Assembly: GCA_933228895.1 (NCBI GenBank)
Contig: OW121853.1
Coordinates: 74,136,645-74,200,644, forward strand
Direction of reading: 5' to 3'
Length of the DNA stretch: 64,000 nt
Origin: Platycnemis pennipes
Taxonomy: Eukaryota > Arthropoda > Insecta > Odonata > Platycnemididae
Shown: positions 21,456 to 32,355 of the stretch, in pieces
How positions within the stretch are numbered: position 1 is the stretch's first letter
Layout of the letters: each line of letters starts with the position of its first letter
Translations under genes and position numbers: made by a program
Notes under the pieces: model-generated
Seen by the model: the letters and a program-made list of their open reading frames with translations, nothing else
Told to the model about the DNA's origin: nothing
Database searches by the model: none

Positions 21456-21920
21456 TTTGTATTTTGTATTATTAAGTTTAAGGGTGCTTCGACACCTAGG
21501 GTCATAACGCGTTTTGTAAAATATTTAATTATTTATTGTTAATGCATATGGAAACAAAACTAACATTGATAAACAATAATATTATAGACGTGAATTCCAT
21601 TGGGTGGAGGTCGCAGTGTATTTCGACGGGCTTCTTCTTGTAGAGTGAACTAAGGATGACACATTCATTCATAACGATTGGAATGCGTAACATATAAGGC
21701 TAGTGATACAATTCGAATAAATTTGGATTCGGAACTAGACACCAAATAGCAACCTATCAGTGTAGGTTGAATCCCCGTTTGAATCCATGCAATTTCGACG
21801 TTCCAGAGATTTGAACCGGGGCTGAATAGGAGGGAATTTATTTCCTGGCACCAATGCTTCCAGCAACATGTATATTATGCTTTCCATGGAATCATCAATA
21901 GCAATTTATTTTTTGTGCCA

Positions 21921-22077
21921 CCATTATTAATTATAGGATCTCAGTTTTTCCCGGCGAATAGACTGGAAGAAGAGTTCTCGGGTTTCCAACCGGGTCCAAG
22001 TGTTTTTAGGCACCGGTGCCTAAAAACACTTGGACCCGGTTGGAAACCCGAGAACTCTTCTTCCATTATTAATTATA
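21921..22077. mobile_element. Penelope-end insertion: perfect 102-bp palindrome in 15-bp TSD
   Basis: CCATTATTAATTATA occurs at 21921-21935 and 22063-22077. 21964-22065 is a perfect palindrome (two 51-bp arms, no spacer, centre CACC|GGTG). The single-copy lead-in TTTTTCCCGGCGAATAGAC and the arm text TTCTCGGGTTTCCAACCGGGT resemble 54227-54275 (TTTCCCGGCGAATTATTTTC, then TCTCGGGATTTCCACCGGGT), which carries a Penelope-type hairpin. Variable 10-15 bp duplications and inverted terminal pieces are known for Penelope-like insertions. Confidence 0.92.
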
Positions 22078-22659
22078 CTTCACAAACGCCCATGCAAAAT
22101 CCTCACACTGAGATTGCAAGCATTTAAAATGTCCAGGATAAATTATGTAAGCACTTTTCAACCCACATTTCACCAAACATAAGTGCATGCATTTCATTTT
22201 TGAAGAAAAATAGATTAAAATACGATTTAAAGTAAAACAATATATATTTCTCCAATTATTATTTAAAGGAATATCCGAATAGAGTAGATATGATTTCCAC
22301 TTATACAGTATTATTGGTGATATCTCGCGGAAATTCCCTTCCTTGCTTACTTACTTATCATCTCCTCTTTAAGAGTAAAAGTATAGAATACAATTAATAC
22401 CAAAAAGTAGAGGCACTATTACGCTTAGGAAACGAAATATTAAATAAGCAGAAGGGTATTTACGAAGCTGAACAGCGGTGGCAAACGAAGAAAGCAAATG
22501 AGAACAATGGCTCAAGCGCAGAAAACATTTTACGTCTGACGTAAGAAAACAATTAAAACTTACATCAGAAGAGGACTTTTAATGAAGAAAAATATTGATC
22601 ATGAGTGATGCAAAAATGACGAGCCTGAAAGCATGTGGAATTTAGTAATATAATGATGA

Positions 22660-22920
22660 ATGTAAGGGGTTGTTAACTACCTATTTTTGAAGAATAACTT
22701 CTTAAAAATACTTAAAGGGAGACGGAGCAACCATATCGGGCATCTTGAGACACGATAGTTACCCGAAGACTGCCATTGAAGTAAAGAGTGAGTGTAAAGT
22801 GTAATAGGTCAAGTGGAAGGAACTGCTAGGAAGACTTTGGGCGAGATAAATAGAGAAAGTGTTGAACGCTGTAAAGCAGACAAATTATGCTGATGTGGAG
22901 AAGTAACAACGGCGTGATAT
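22660..22920 (+). pseudogene. Decayed RTE/other-clade LINE C-terminus
   Basis: CATCTTGAGACACGATAG, then TGCCATTGAAGTAAAGAG and AATTATGCTGATGTGGAG parallel 11690-11860 in nucleotide order with many substitutions and indels. No open frame is left. Confidence 0.6.
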
Positions 22921-22995
22921 CCTAGTGGGTAGAGAGATGGGATAAAGGCTATAGGTCCCGAGTTCAAATCACTTGGCCCATGGACACGTGCCCAT
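22920..22995 (+). repeat. tRNA-like SINE head
   Basis: CTAGTGGGTAGAGAGATGG followed by GGTCCCGAGTTCAAATCAC gives A- and B-box-like segments. The body is not identified. Confidence 0.45.
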
Positions 22996-23038
22996 AAAAG
23001 GGTAAGTTAAACCGTTCCAGACAAACCGAAGCTGCGAT

Positions 23039-23530
23039 TTACTGGTTACAAGATCTTCCTGGAATATCGAAAGGAGGCACAAGTAAAGGAAATGCCCTCC
23101 TGACCACTAATGTGCATATTTCACATACCATTAGGCTTAGTAGTTGGCGGACTCTTTCCTTACGACCCGGACAGACCTTCGGTTGGAACACAGTGGTTAG
23201 GTGGAAGAGAGTGGTTGATGGAAAATCAAGCGGAGAGTTACGCCAAGCCAATTTTTTTGGATTGATGACCAGTGATGATGGCATTTGCTCCCAAGACGCA
23301 CCCCTCGCACAAGCTCTTTTTGGGAGTCTCGCGGGAGACCTCGGAGACGTGGGTGGTTCAACTGCGAACCCGGTTTCGCCAAATATAACCAACTTTTCAC
23401 CCGGAGCGCACCGCAAAGCGAGATACTGGGATGGGATCGAAACGGGATGAGGAAAGGGGGGAGAATAATTTTTTTTTCCGTTCATGAACATGTGAGACAC
23501 GGAGCGCGTATGAACACACACGGACACATG
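23039..23530. other. Long overlapping open frames, unassigned
   Basis: A 162-codon minus frame (23039-23527) and a 112-codon plus frame (23112-23450) overlap. The plus frame contains SQDAPLAQALFGSLAGDLG and the minus frame is proline/arginine-rich. I recognise neither, and both-strand openness argues for chance. 23540-24080 is purine-rich, with GA and GGGGGG tracts. Confidence 0.3.
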
Positions 23531-24099
23531 CGCACACTGGAAGGGTAATGGTTTGGAGAAAAAGAGAGAGAGAGAGAGGAAGAGAAAGGAGTGGTGTTGT
23601 CGGCAGTTGGGTGAGAGTGGTAAGGAGAGAGTGGGAGGAGGTGAGGGGTGTGGGAGATGAGGGTTTAAAAAGAGGGGGGGGGGGAAGGCGGAGGGTGGGG
23701 CCGCGATGGGAGACGTCGGTAGGGCAGGAAACGACTTGGGTGGTCTCGAGGCAGGAGGCGACGACTGGGTTAAGGGTATAACGTGCGAGTCAGAACGCAG
23801 TAGGTTGGAATGGAAAGGGGCAAGTGTGTGAAGGGGAGAAGGGGGGGAGATGGACGCCCTGGAGATGGTGGAAGGGGGATGGTGGGGTGGGGGGTGCAGA
23901 GAGAGAGAGAGGCGACAACACCAAGAGGGTTCTGCGGAGGCCGCCGCCGCCGGTGAGATGCGGCTGCGATACGCTGGCGCGGGGAGTGGGAGTGGGAGCG
24001 GGGCGGGGGGGAGCGGACGCCCACGGCCGATTCCGAGGGATAGCTTTCGGATTTAGGAGAGCGCCAACATGATTTATCGCCCTCAATGATCAATCTATT

Positions 24100-24165
24100 T
24101 CCACGTAGTAACCCTGCAAGCCACCGCGAGGGTGCGTGGCAGGGGGTGACTCCACATCAGCCATA
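24100..24165 (-). mobile_element. LINE 3' tail fragment
   Basis: CACGTAGTAACCCTGCAAG, CCACCGCGAGGGTGCGTGG and CAGGGGGTGACTCCACATC correspond closely to the consensus tail seen at 43785-43840. Confidence 0.85.
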
Positions 24166-24614
24166 TGCTATGGGCGAGAACACGATCCAAAACAGTTTTT
24201 GCTGCTGCTATTAAGGCAGGCGACGCGGAACTAGGACTATTTGTGCCGTTAACAGTTTACAGCACTATGAATTCATTCGGTCAAATATTTGTAAAATTTT
24301 ATGACCTGTGATTACTTTTATTGCTTTTCATAATTAATAAATTAATTTTAAAATCAAATTCATGACAACTGCACATATATGTAATTTTATTAGACATTTT
24401 CAAATTTTACTGATTCCAGCACCTACCATATGAGTCTCTAAAGAAACTGATATTTTTTCTACCTACACTTTTAAGGGATAAATGCCCATACATAATTATT
24501 ACATCCACTCCAGTTTTATATTGGGTTTTCTGTTATTTGAATAGCTTCTATTTGAATAATAACAATTTTATTAGTGGGTACCATTGCTAAAAATGTGAGA
24601 ATTTGGGTTGAGGT

Positions 24615-25580
24615 AGCAATTAAGCAGTTGAAGAAGTTTAGAGTGAAAACCGGCGTCAGCATTATCCCACTATTTACGAGAGACGCCAAGGGGCCTACAA
24701 TAGGGTAGTTTCCTATTATTTTTTTATTGTCTTGATCGAAAGTTTATAACCTCTGGAGTACGTGTTTTAAGCCGTTCGATTTTTAAATGACGTTAAGTAT
24801 TTTTCCTCATTAATTAAAAAGTGAAAAAAATCAATGGCGCGAAAACGCAACGACAAACTATTGCATGCCGGTTAATCCTACGTGTGACGGCAAACTATTT
24901 CCTCTACCTGCCACCAGGTGGTGCTGCGGACGCTTCCAAATAGACGCCGCACTCCGTTAAAGCTTATGAACAAGTATTGGCGGCATATTTATTCCGTTAA
25001 TTAATTATAATTAACTTTTATTCATTTATTTAACATTACTTATGCAGTTGATTCATTTAAAATCTGTTAGTATTCCTTTCACAAGCATATCATGTAGTTC
25101 GCCTATCGCCGCACGACCTTCACGCCATGCTTCGTCGTAGCAGAAGACACAGCGAGCAGGACGTCCTTGAGCCTATAAATTGACTAATAATACCATGTTT
25201 AACTGAGAATTCTTTTCCAACATTGATAGTTTTTACAGGTTAATACTAATAAATATTCACTAGAGCTGAGGGGCCCTGAAATACAACGGTAAGTTCAGGA
25301 GACGAATTTTCCTATGCTTCGCAACGTAAACTACCTACCTGTTACGTCAGCTTGAAGGCAGCGCACCCCGCCATTTCAGAGCCTTTTCAAATGGCCTTAA
25401 AAATAACATTTAATTCTCTAGTAAACTGGGATTTCTCAATACAAACTTTTTGCGTAAATTAAATACATTTATGGCAGGGCACAAATCGCAATTAATGAAT
25501 TCTGTTTTCTTTGATGAAGGAAACTACCCTATTCAGCGTCCCATCCGTCGGACGAAGTATTGAAGTATTTTGAGCGTGCA
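24615..25580 (-). repeat. SINE-A, split by an 835-bp TIR element
   Basis: GTGAAAACCGGCGTCAGCAT, then GAGAGACGCCAAGGGGCCTAC, stop at 24698. GCGTCCCATCCGTCGGACG and AAGTATTGAAGTA resume at 25535. In other copies these blocks are almost contiguous, so the intervening DNA is an insertion. Confidence 0.8.
24699..25533. mobile_element. 835-bp TIR element, AATAGGGTAGTTTCCT ends
   Basis: AATAGGGTAGTTTCCT on the left and AGGAAACTACCCTATT on the right are exact inverted repeats of 16 bp. The interior is AT-rich without a long ORF, apart from a GC-richer patch at 24880-24960. It sits inside SINE-A, so it is younger. The target duplication is at most 1-2 bp and could not be fixed. Confidence 0.88.
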
Positions 25581-25703
25581 ATGAATTTACTTAGGAGATA
25601 AGTCCAACCAGCATTACCAACACACCAATAAGCATTACCAACACAGCTACAAAGTTTTAAAAAAAAACCATCATCATAAGGGGCAGTCACTGTACTAATC
25701 TTT

Positions 25704-25899
25704 TTCAAGAAGTTTTCACGGGTTGTCCACCGAGTAAGGGCGTCCATTTCGGCCGACGTTTCGATCCTCGACTCGAGGGTCATCTTCCGTGCGAGGCCTC
25801 GCGAGATCTCGCCCTGAATATCACCCTCTAGTCGAGGATCGAAACGTCGGCCGAAATGGATGCCCTTACCCGGTGTACAACCCGAGAAAACTCCCTGAA
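25704..25899. mobile_element. Inverted pair of Penelope-type ends (long hairpin)
   Basis: Two ~98-bp arms centred on 25801/25802 and roughly 85-90% alike by eye. Each arm contains a TCGGCCGACGTTTCGATCC-type segment. Read from the centre outward this gives GTCGAGGATCGAAACGTCGG, the stem plus GAAAC core seen at other Penelope 3' ends. CGGGTTGT(C/A)CACCG(A/G)GTAAGGG closes both arms. Minus-strand frames here are by-products. Confidence 0.8.
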
Positions 25900-26770
25900 G
25901 CAGATACGCCGGGAAAGTACCAATTCCTACTGTATACTCTTGTACAAATTTTAGTGATTTCCCGCTAAACATCCGGGGAGAAGTCTAAGGCGTACCATAC
26001 TAACGCGTTGTACGCTTAAAGTTTCGTGCAGTCATACATAAAAAACCTAAAATCTAAATTCAGAGTGGAAAATTATTTCTTAAGTTATAAATGAAGAAAA
26101 TACTCTGAATTGCAAGGGATTTAGATGACTATCCCCGCTCCCAAACACCGTACGTTTCCCGACCAATCCACTGCAAGACATGGACATAGTATTCGGAGTC
26201 GTTAGAGCCAGAAAAAATGCCAGATCAATGGGGTTTTTCGGATCTGAACAAGAATTCTTTCCATGGAACTACACTGCTCTCCTTTGTCACTTCTAGCACC
26301 CTTTTTCTCCGCGATTTCTCCCTTTAAATAAGCGCTCTAACCATCTCCCTTAAGAAAATGAAATTCCTATCTTCACCTTGCTTTTCTCCCTAGCCAAATA
26401 TTATTTCTCCTGTAGCGGTCTTCAGTATTCCATCGCCATTAACAATATTTGATTCATCACCAATTCAGCCTCGTAATTTCCGCGAACAAGTTCCAATTTT
26501 TTGCCACCCCCTCATAATACTTTGCCATTTGTATCTCTTTTTCTCAATTTGTACGTACCCTGACATTCTCCTCTAGGAACCAACCTTATCTGCAAAAATC
26601 TGCAATTTGCTCAATCTACTTCTCTAAGATCATAAGGTATTTTCACTTTTCAACATTAGGAAATACGCGGGGTGTGTCGTCATATACCATATCTCCCTCT
26701 ACTCCATGTCTCTTATTTTTAAACTTACGCTCAAAATTACGCTTTGATGCAGTTGGCACTCATGTCAACT
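25900..26770. other. Unassigned AT-rich stretch
   Basis: No reading frame, repeat partner or tRNA-like box found by eye. Confidence 0.4.
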
Positions 26771-26773
26771 TAC

Positions 26774-27350
26774 GTTTGATCTCATGTACGTTTTACTACC
26801 AGATGTTATAACCACCAAAGTAATTTAACGTCTATATGAAGTGATGTTTAACGCTAACCAGGCGTGCAGAAAAACGCCAACCAACAGACAGGCAACGTTA
26901 AAAGGGCATAAATGTATGTACCTATGCACATACATAATTTAATTAGCACTTTCCTAAATCTACACTTTGAATTGTTTGGGCTATCGCAATTGTAAGAATA
27001 ATGAAGATCATATCTGAAAGCCTCATGTATTCCAAATATTCGTGCAGCCCTACGGTTCACAAGATTATTGAGATAAGTGCAGAAAGAGGGTTACACATTT
27101 GATCTCGTGTACTTTTTACTACCAGATGTTATAACCACCCAAGTAATTTAACGTCTATATGAAGTGATGTTTAACGCTAACCAGGCGTGCAGAAAAACGC
27201 CAACCAACAGATAGGCAACTTTAAAAGGGCCTAAATGTACCTATGCACATACATATTTTAATTAGCACTTTCCTAAATCTACACTTTGAATTGTTTGGGC
27301 TATCGGAATTATAAAAATAATGAAGCTCATATCTGAAAGCTTCATGTGTT
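26774..27350. repeat. Direct duplication, ~250-bp copies offset by 313 bp
   Basis: GTACGTTTTACTACCAGATG to ATCTGAAAGCCTCATGT (26787-27028) recurs from 27107 as GTACTTTTTACTACCAGATG to ATCTGAAAGCTTCATGT. Differences are sparse: a 4-bp loss in the ATGTATGTACC area and a few substitutions. The unit may be a dispersed repeat present twice or a local tandem duplication. Confidence 0.88.
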
Positions 27351-27539
27351 ATATAAAAATAGTTAGGAAAACACTTACGACAGGAGGACAGCTAATGCCT
27401 GATGCGCAGGAGCTCAGATATCATGGCACACTCCTGGCTGTGTTGGGGTCCTCATCACCGCCGGCCTAACCAATGTCCCGGAGAGGGAGACAGTGAGGTT
27501 TGGAAGGTTTGCCAGCTTCGCTAGTGTGCTTCCACCGGC

Positions 27540-28583
27540 CACTGGAAAATAATTAACAACTCTCAGACACTTGGTAAAATGATTTGTTCGAACCATTTTC
27601 ACTGAAATTGCACAGCTACAAAATGGAAAAAATTAACAACTCTCAGACCCTTGGTAAAAATGATTTGTACGTAAAATTTTCACTGAAATGGCACAGTTAA
27701 AAAATGGAAAAAATTAACAACTCTCAGATACTTGGTAAAAATGATTTGTTCGAACCATTTTCACTGAAATTGCACAGCTACAAAATGGAAAAAATTAACA
27801 ACTCTCAGATCCTTGGTAAAAATGATTTGTACGTAAAATTTTCACTGAAATGGCACAGTTAAAAAATGGAAAAAATTAACAACTCTCAGATACTTGGTAA
27901 AAATGATTTGTTCGAACTATTTTCACTGAAATGGCACAGTTAAAAAATGGAAAAAATTAGCAACTCTCAGACACTTGGTAAAAATGATTTTTTCGGATCA
28001 TTTTCACTGAAACGGCAGTTACAAAATGGAAAAAAATAACGATTCTCAGATACTTGGTAAAAATGATTTGTTCGAACCATTTTCACTGAAATTGCACAGC
28101 TACAAAATGGAAAAAATTAACAACTCTCAGACCCTTGGTAAAAATGATTTGTACGTAAAATTTTCACTGAAATGGCACAGTTAAAAAATGGAAAAAATTA
28201 ACAACTCTCAGATACTTGGTAAAAATGATTTGTTCGAACCATTTTCACTGAAATGGCACAGTTAAAAAATGGAAAAAATTAACAACTCTCAGACACTTGG
28301 TAAAAATGATTTGTACGTAAAATTTTCACTGAAATGGCACAGTTAAAAAATGGAAAAAATTAACAACTCTCAGATACTTGGTAAAAATGATTTGTTCGAA
28401 CCATTTTCACTGAAATGGCACAGTTAAAAAATGGAAAAAATTAGCAACTCTCAGACACTTGGTAAAAATGATTTTTTCGGATCATTTTCACTAAAACGGC
28501 AGTTACAAAATGGAAAAAAATAACGATTCTCAGATACTTGGTAAAAATGATTTGTTCGGCCATTTTCACTGAAATGGCACACA
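27540..28583. repeat. 81-bp satellite with six-monomer higher-order unit (ABABAC)
   Basis: Monomers start with TTAACAACTCTCAGA near 27552, 27633, 27714, 27795, 27876 and 27957, then again from 28036. Type A has TTGTTCGAAC, type B TTGTACGTAAAATTTTC and type C TTTTTTCGGATC with a shortened CGGCAGTTAC end. The order is A B A B A C, A B A B A C, A. The two six-mers are 484 bp each. The following monomer (28520) fades into unique sequence. Confidence 0.95.
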
Positions 28584-28589
28584 GTCACA

Positions 28590-29950
28590 AATAAAACCTT
28601 GCTTTGTTATTACTTTGTATATACTTCGTGTCTTCAACTTTCACGACTCCAAAGCCGAACTCAGGGCTTATATTAAGAGTGGGGACAACCCCAAAAAAGG
28701 CAAAGAGAGTGCCAAGCAAGGGGGCCCTTTTTCCAACAGTACTAAGAACATCCATACTGAACTTTTGAAGCCACCTCAAAAGAATGATAATGCTTTCGAG
28801 AAATGGCCAATGAGAAAATTAACCGGGAGGAGAAGGTGAATAAACCAGGAGCGTTGAATGAGGGGCCTCGAAAAGACATCAGTCATTACTATCCCTATTC
28901 ACTCCTCGACCCTCCTAGGTAAACCCTCTTACTCCACCAGATAGGATGTGAAAAATTGCCATTTTTCGCAATTTTGCCATTCGCAGAATAAATCAATCTT
29001 CGTCGAATTGCTTCAAGCAAGTATAATTTAAGCAGGAAATGGGATATCGACATAATTAAAATGGAGACTTGTTTTTTCGCGAGTTTCATCAATTCATCTC
29101 AATTCTTGCAGACGAATTGTGTTAGTGAAATCGAAAAGGCGCTGCAGTCGGCTTTGAATTCATTGCTGGGCCGAGAAATGCAGTCAAAAGCAAATATGGT
29201 CTATGCCTGTGTTTGCATCTCTCGAGACGATGATGATACTTCCAATAGCTAGGGAACATTATCAGCGGGAGTAATATTTATCAAAACCTTTACAGGTAAT
29301 AATATGATCATATTTATGTATAATTATTCATGATATAAAAATGACCATTTACAATATTTAAATAATAATTTCAACCATCGCAGTTGCGAGCCAAACTGGT
29401 TTAAATTGTGCTCGAATTTCCCAGTTAGCCTCTGGTCGATGGCGAAATACTATACTGAAGCAAGACCGAATTGATTCAACAGCCACCATCTGCTGTGGTT
29501 AGTCATCTCTTGAGATCATCGGTGAGGTGATCGACTATGTATCGTATCTTTTTGCGACTCTTAACCTGAGATTCATGGTGGCAGAAATAATTTTTCTTCT
29601 CGCTCTTTGTACCACGATATAATCACATAGTAGGGCGTGCAACTGCTAAAAAATTAAAGTAATAATAAAGATATGGGAAACTTAAGTATGAAGAGGAAAT
29701 ACAACATCTCATAACTCTCGGAGTATACACGGGCACCTGTTATACCGAAACCCATCTACCCTACATCCTTATGTTCAAACGATTATAAAGAAGATTTCTT
29801 TTAATCTGAACATTCATCTTTATTCACATACACTACACTGCAGTACAAGCTTATTTTCTGGAAATTGAAGGATCCCTGAACTAGCCGAGTACACAACTTA
29901 AGCCTACTCACCCGCTGAATATGTATAACGGCGCAAAATTTTCACGAGGA
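28590..29950. other. Unassigned stretch
   Basis: Small frames on both strands near 28615-28839 have no known motif. The remainder is AT-rich and unremarkable. Confidence 0.35.
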
Positions 29951-29959
29951 AAAAAACCA

Positions 29960-30035
29960 TCCGCTTTGAACGGGACTCGAACTAGAGTCTCTAAATACCA
30001 CGCCGAAAACTTAGTCAAGGTATGTACTAATGTGA
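29960..30035 (-). repeat. tRNA-like SINE head
   Basis: GAACGGGACTCGAACTAGAG is a clear reverse B-box. CCACGCCGAAAACTTAGTC lies in the anticodon-arm position. It directly precedes the Penelope remnant. Confidence 0.45.
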
Positions 30036-30112
30036 GAGAGATGTAAAAAGAAGGGTTTTACAGTACATAGTAGGAATAAGTACAGGTCTTTACTAGACCT
30101 AGGAGATGGTGC

Positions 30113-30523
30113 GTGCTCCCGTTTGTTAATAAAATAACATACAAGCTATGTAATATAATTCCTAAAGACACTATGAGATTATCTGTTTACAATCCAACGA
30201 CCATCAGTAAACTTTTGTTTAATTCAAAAGATCGAACTGATGAGTTGGACAGGAGTGGTGTGTATATGCTAAAGTGCTTAGACTGTGACATGATATACAT
30301 TGGTCAAACTGGTAGAAAGGTTTCTATTCGCATCAAGGAACATAAACAGTGTTTTATTAATCATGACGACAAATCTGGGTTGTCAAAACATTTATGTGAA
30401 ATGGGCCATTTTAGTGATTTTAAATCCAAGATTTTACATATGTGTAACAAAGGGCTGAAATTGAACTTTTTGGAACAATTTGAGATTGTGAATAGCCCGG
30501 ATAAAGATAGCCCGATTATGTAA
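30113..30523 (+). pseudogene. Penelope-like element: GIY-YIG endonuclease ORF, second family
   Basis: 136 codons open, from a CTG-initiated frame that really continues from truncated upstream sequence. YNPTTISKLLFNSKDR is the linker, SGVYMLKCLDC gives GIY plus the CxxC, MIYIGQTGRKVSIRIKEH gives YIG and the arginine, and LEQFEI supplies the catalytic-glutamate region. The RT is absent. It is distinct in sequence from 3264-3698, so it is a separate lineage. A C-rich stretch and a terminal hairpin follow. Confidence 0.88.
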
Positions 30524-30617
30524 TGACTATATGTTCCCTACCCACTCACCCCTCCTTAAAATCCCCCTTCCTAGCTGATTCATACCCATGCAACTCTCTT
30601 TCAGCTAAGGTCACTTT

Positions 30618-30779
30618 CTTCCCCCCCTCCCCCCCCTCCCCCCCCCGCCTCCCCCCCTCCCCCCTTCTCATTCACCTAACCTCCTCCCCCCTTCCCTTCT
30701 TAACCGTCATTTACCAAATCCCCACTCATCCCCCTCCTTTCTGCTTCCTTTCCCCCCCCCCCCCCCCCCCCCCCCCCCC
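30618..30779. repeat. C-rich low-complexity tract with ~25-nt C homopolymer
   Basis: C runs interrupted by T and a few other bases, ending in an unbroken C run to 30779. It lies between the Penelope ORF stop and its terminal hairpin. Confidence 0.9.
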
Positions 30780-30815
30780 AACGACCTGGTGGATATATAA
30801 GGCTGTTACTCAGAT

Positions 30816-30862
30816 ACAAGTTACCTTGAGAATGACAAAAATTTGTCGAAACCTAGGTCGGT
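30816..30862 (+). other. Penelope 3'-end hairpin
   Basis: CCTTGAGAATGAC, loop AAAAATTT, GTCGAAACC. This matches the stem-GAAAC layout at 3767-3812 and 59112-59150. The CTGATGA box is degenerate (TTGAGAA), so ribozyme activity is unlikely. Confidence 0.55.
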
Positions 30863-30864
30863 TA

Positions 30865-31440
30865 TTAAAAGAGTGTGCAATTGACTAAAAGTCTTATTTT
30901 ATTCGTTACCATGAATAAGTACAGAAGTAGGAAAATGGAAATGTCGTTAAAGTATACTTTAAGGGAAAAGGAAAGGCGAAAAAAGGGGGATTGGTTACGG
31001 CGGAGGAGGATCGCGTCGCCAGGGAATGAGTGGAACAGATGGGCAGTGCGGAAGGGTGTGGGGGAAGGATAAATGAATGTATGGGGGGGGAGGATGGATG
31101 TCGGTGTCCAAGGCAGGGAGGATATGGAGGGGAAGGGTGCACGAAAAATAGATCTGCACGACATCCTGTGGCCCAACCGGCGTCGAGGGGCGGGAGTGTC
31201 AAACGGAACGAGGTTCTGGACAACGAGAGCCCAGCACCGAGACGGAAAATTTGATGAACTCAATGCAACTAAAGGGAAACATGCCTCCTCGTAGCAAAGC
31301 TGGTGAAAAACTTGACGACTCTTTCGACGGACGGTCAAACAAGACAATGAATTTATCCGTGCGAAGTTTAGATGCACAACTATTTCCTTTTCACCGCTGC
31401 TCAACTATTTGTGGACAGTTGGTTGTACACAGAAAGTAGT
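30865..31440. other. GC-rich island, overlapping frames
   Basis: A 179-codon minus frame (30865-31404) and several plus frames overlap. The minus product is Pro/Ser/Phe-rich and resembles no known protein. It is most likely open by composition. Confidence 0.3.
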
Positions 31441-32133
31441 AGACAGACAACTTGGCATCCACGACTGTTCACTTCCCAAATAATCACATTGTTCCCTTTA
31501 TTCTTCTCGAGCAACGAGCACGAAATGAGTAAGCCACGTGCACTTTTATAAGGACAGCATTCAACACTTTCCTTTTATTTAACAAAAAATATGTGTACGA
31601 AATGAAAGCTTTGTGCAGAGAACTAGGAAATACTGTCACCTTCACCACAACTTACTACATATTTATTCAGTTCAAAAATTGGCCTCAGTATTATAGCGCA
31701 CACAATGATGCATGATTGATAAGTACAAAATTGGTGGCGAGGATACCCAGTAGTTGACGGGTAGGGCAACGTACTCTTTAAATTCTTCCGAATTCTTTCC
31801 GTATCACTTTAGCCCTCGGGTTCAGTCATCTACGAGTAATTCCGAGGACAAGGAAGAGTGTTTATACTTTGCGACGCCATGTTGGAATTATGTAAAAGAC
31901 TATTGCCGTTCTTGTTATTTAGTAATGGTAAAAATAGAACTGTGCAGCAAATCTGAAAATTGTTTCATAAATCGACGGATGAAGGAGAGTGCAGAATATT
32001 TGGATGAGACATTTCCACCGCGAAAATGTGAAAGAATGTATCCCCCCCTTTTGTAATGTTAACTATACTTTTCAAACGTGTTATATCATCCTTGTCCTCT
32101 AATGGACCATCCTGCCCACATTCTAACTGCTAG

Positions 32134-32238
32134 GAATTGCATTCTATTTTTACAAGCTCTTCTAACTCATTTTGACTTCAGAACATGACTAAGGAGTTGC
32201 TGCCACGTTTAATTTACAAAATGAGAATTCATGCTCTC
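32134..32238. repeat. 105-bp direct repeat, first copy
   Basis: TTGCATTCTATTTTTACAAGC through GAGAATTCATGCTC. It recurs at 33053-33157 with about 10 differences. The pair brackets ~815 bp that contains a tRNA-like box. Confidence 0.88.
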
Positions 32239-32279
32239 GCCGTCTAACACAATTTAATCGTAAAACGAGCACAATCGCC

Positions 32280-32355
32280 ACACACGACACGGGACTCGAA
32301 CCCACGGCTTTTGAGTCCACTGGCCGGCTTGTTACCGATTTGACTACAGCGACTG
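32280..32355 (-). repeat. tRNA-like SINE head
   Basis: ACACGGGACTCGAACCCACGG, then GGCCGGCTTGTTACCGATTTG: reverse B-box and A-box positions. It lies between the two 105-bp repeats. Confidence 0.5.

Noticed and set aside
23039..23527. 162-codon minus ORF
   Set aside because: Overlaps a 112-codon plus ORF and has low-complexity composition; no domain recognised.
27540..28583. CRISPR-like regular repeats
   Set aside because: Repeats are contiguous 81-bp monomers without unique spacers; this is a satellite in a eukaryotic genome.
30865..31404. 179-codon minus ORF, among the longest in the window
   Set aside because: Pro/Ser/Phe-rich product in a purine-skewed GC-rich region; openness is explained by composition.
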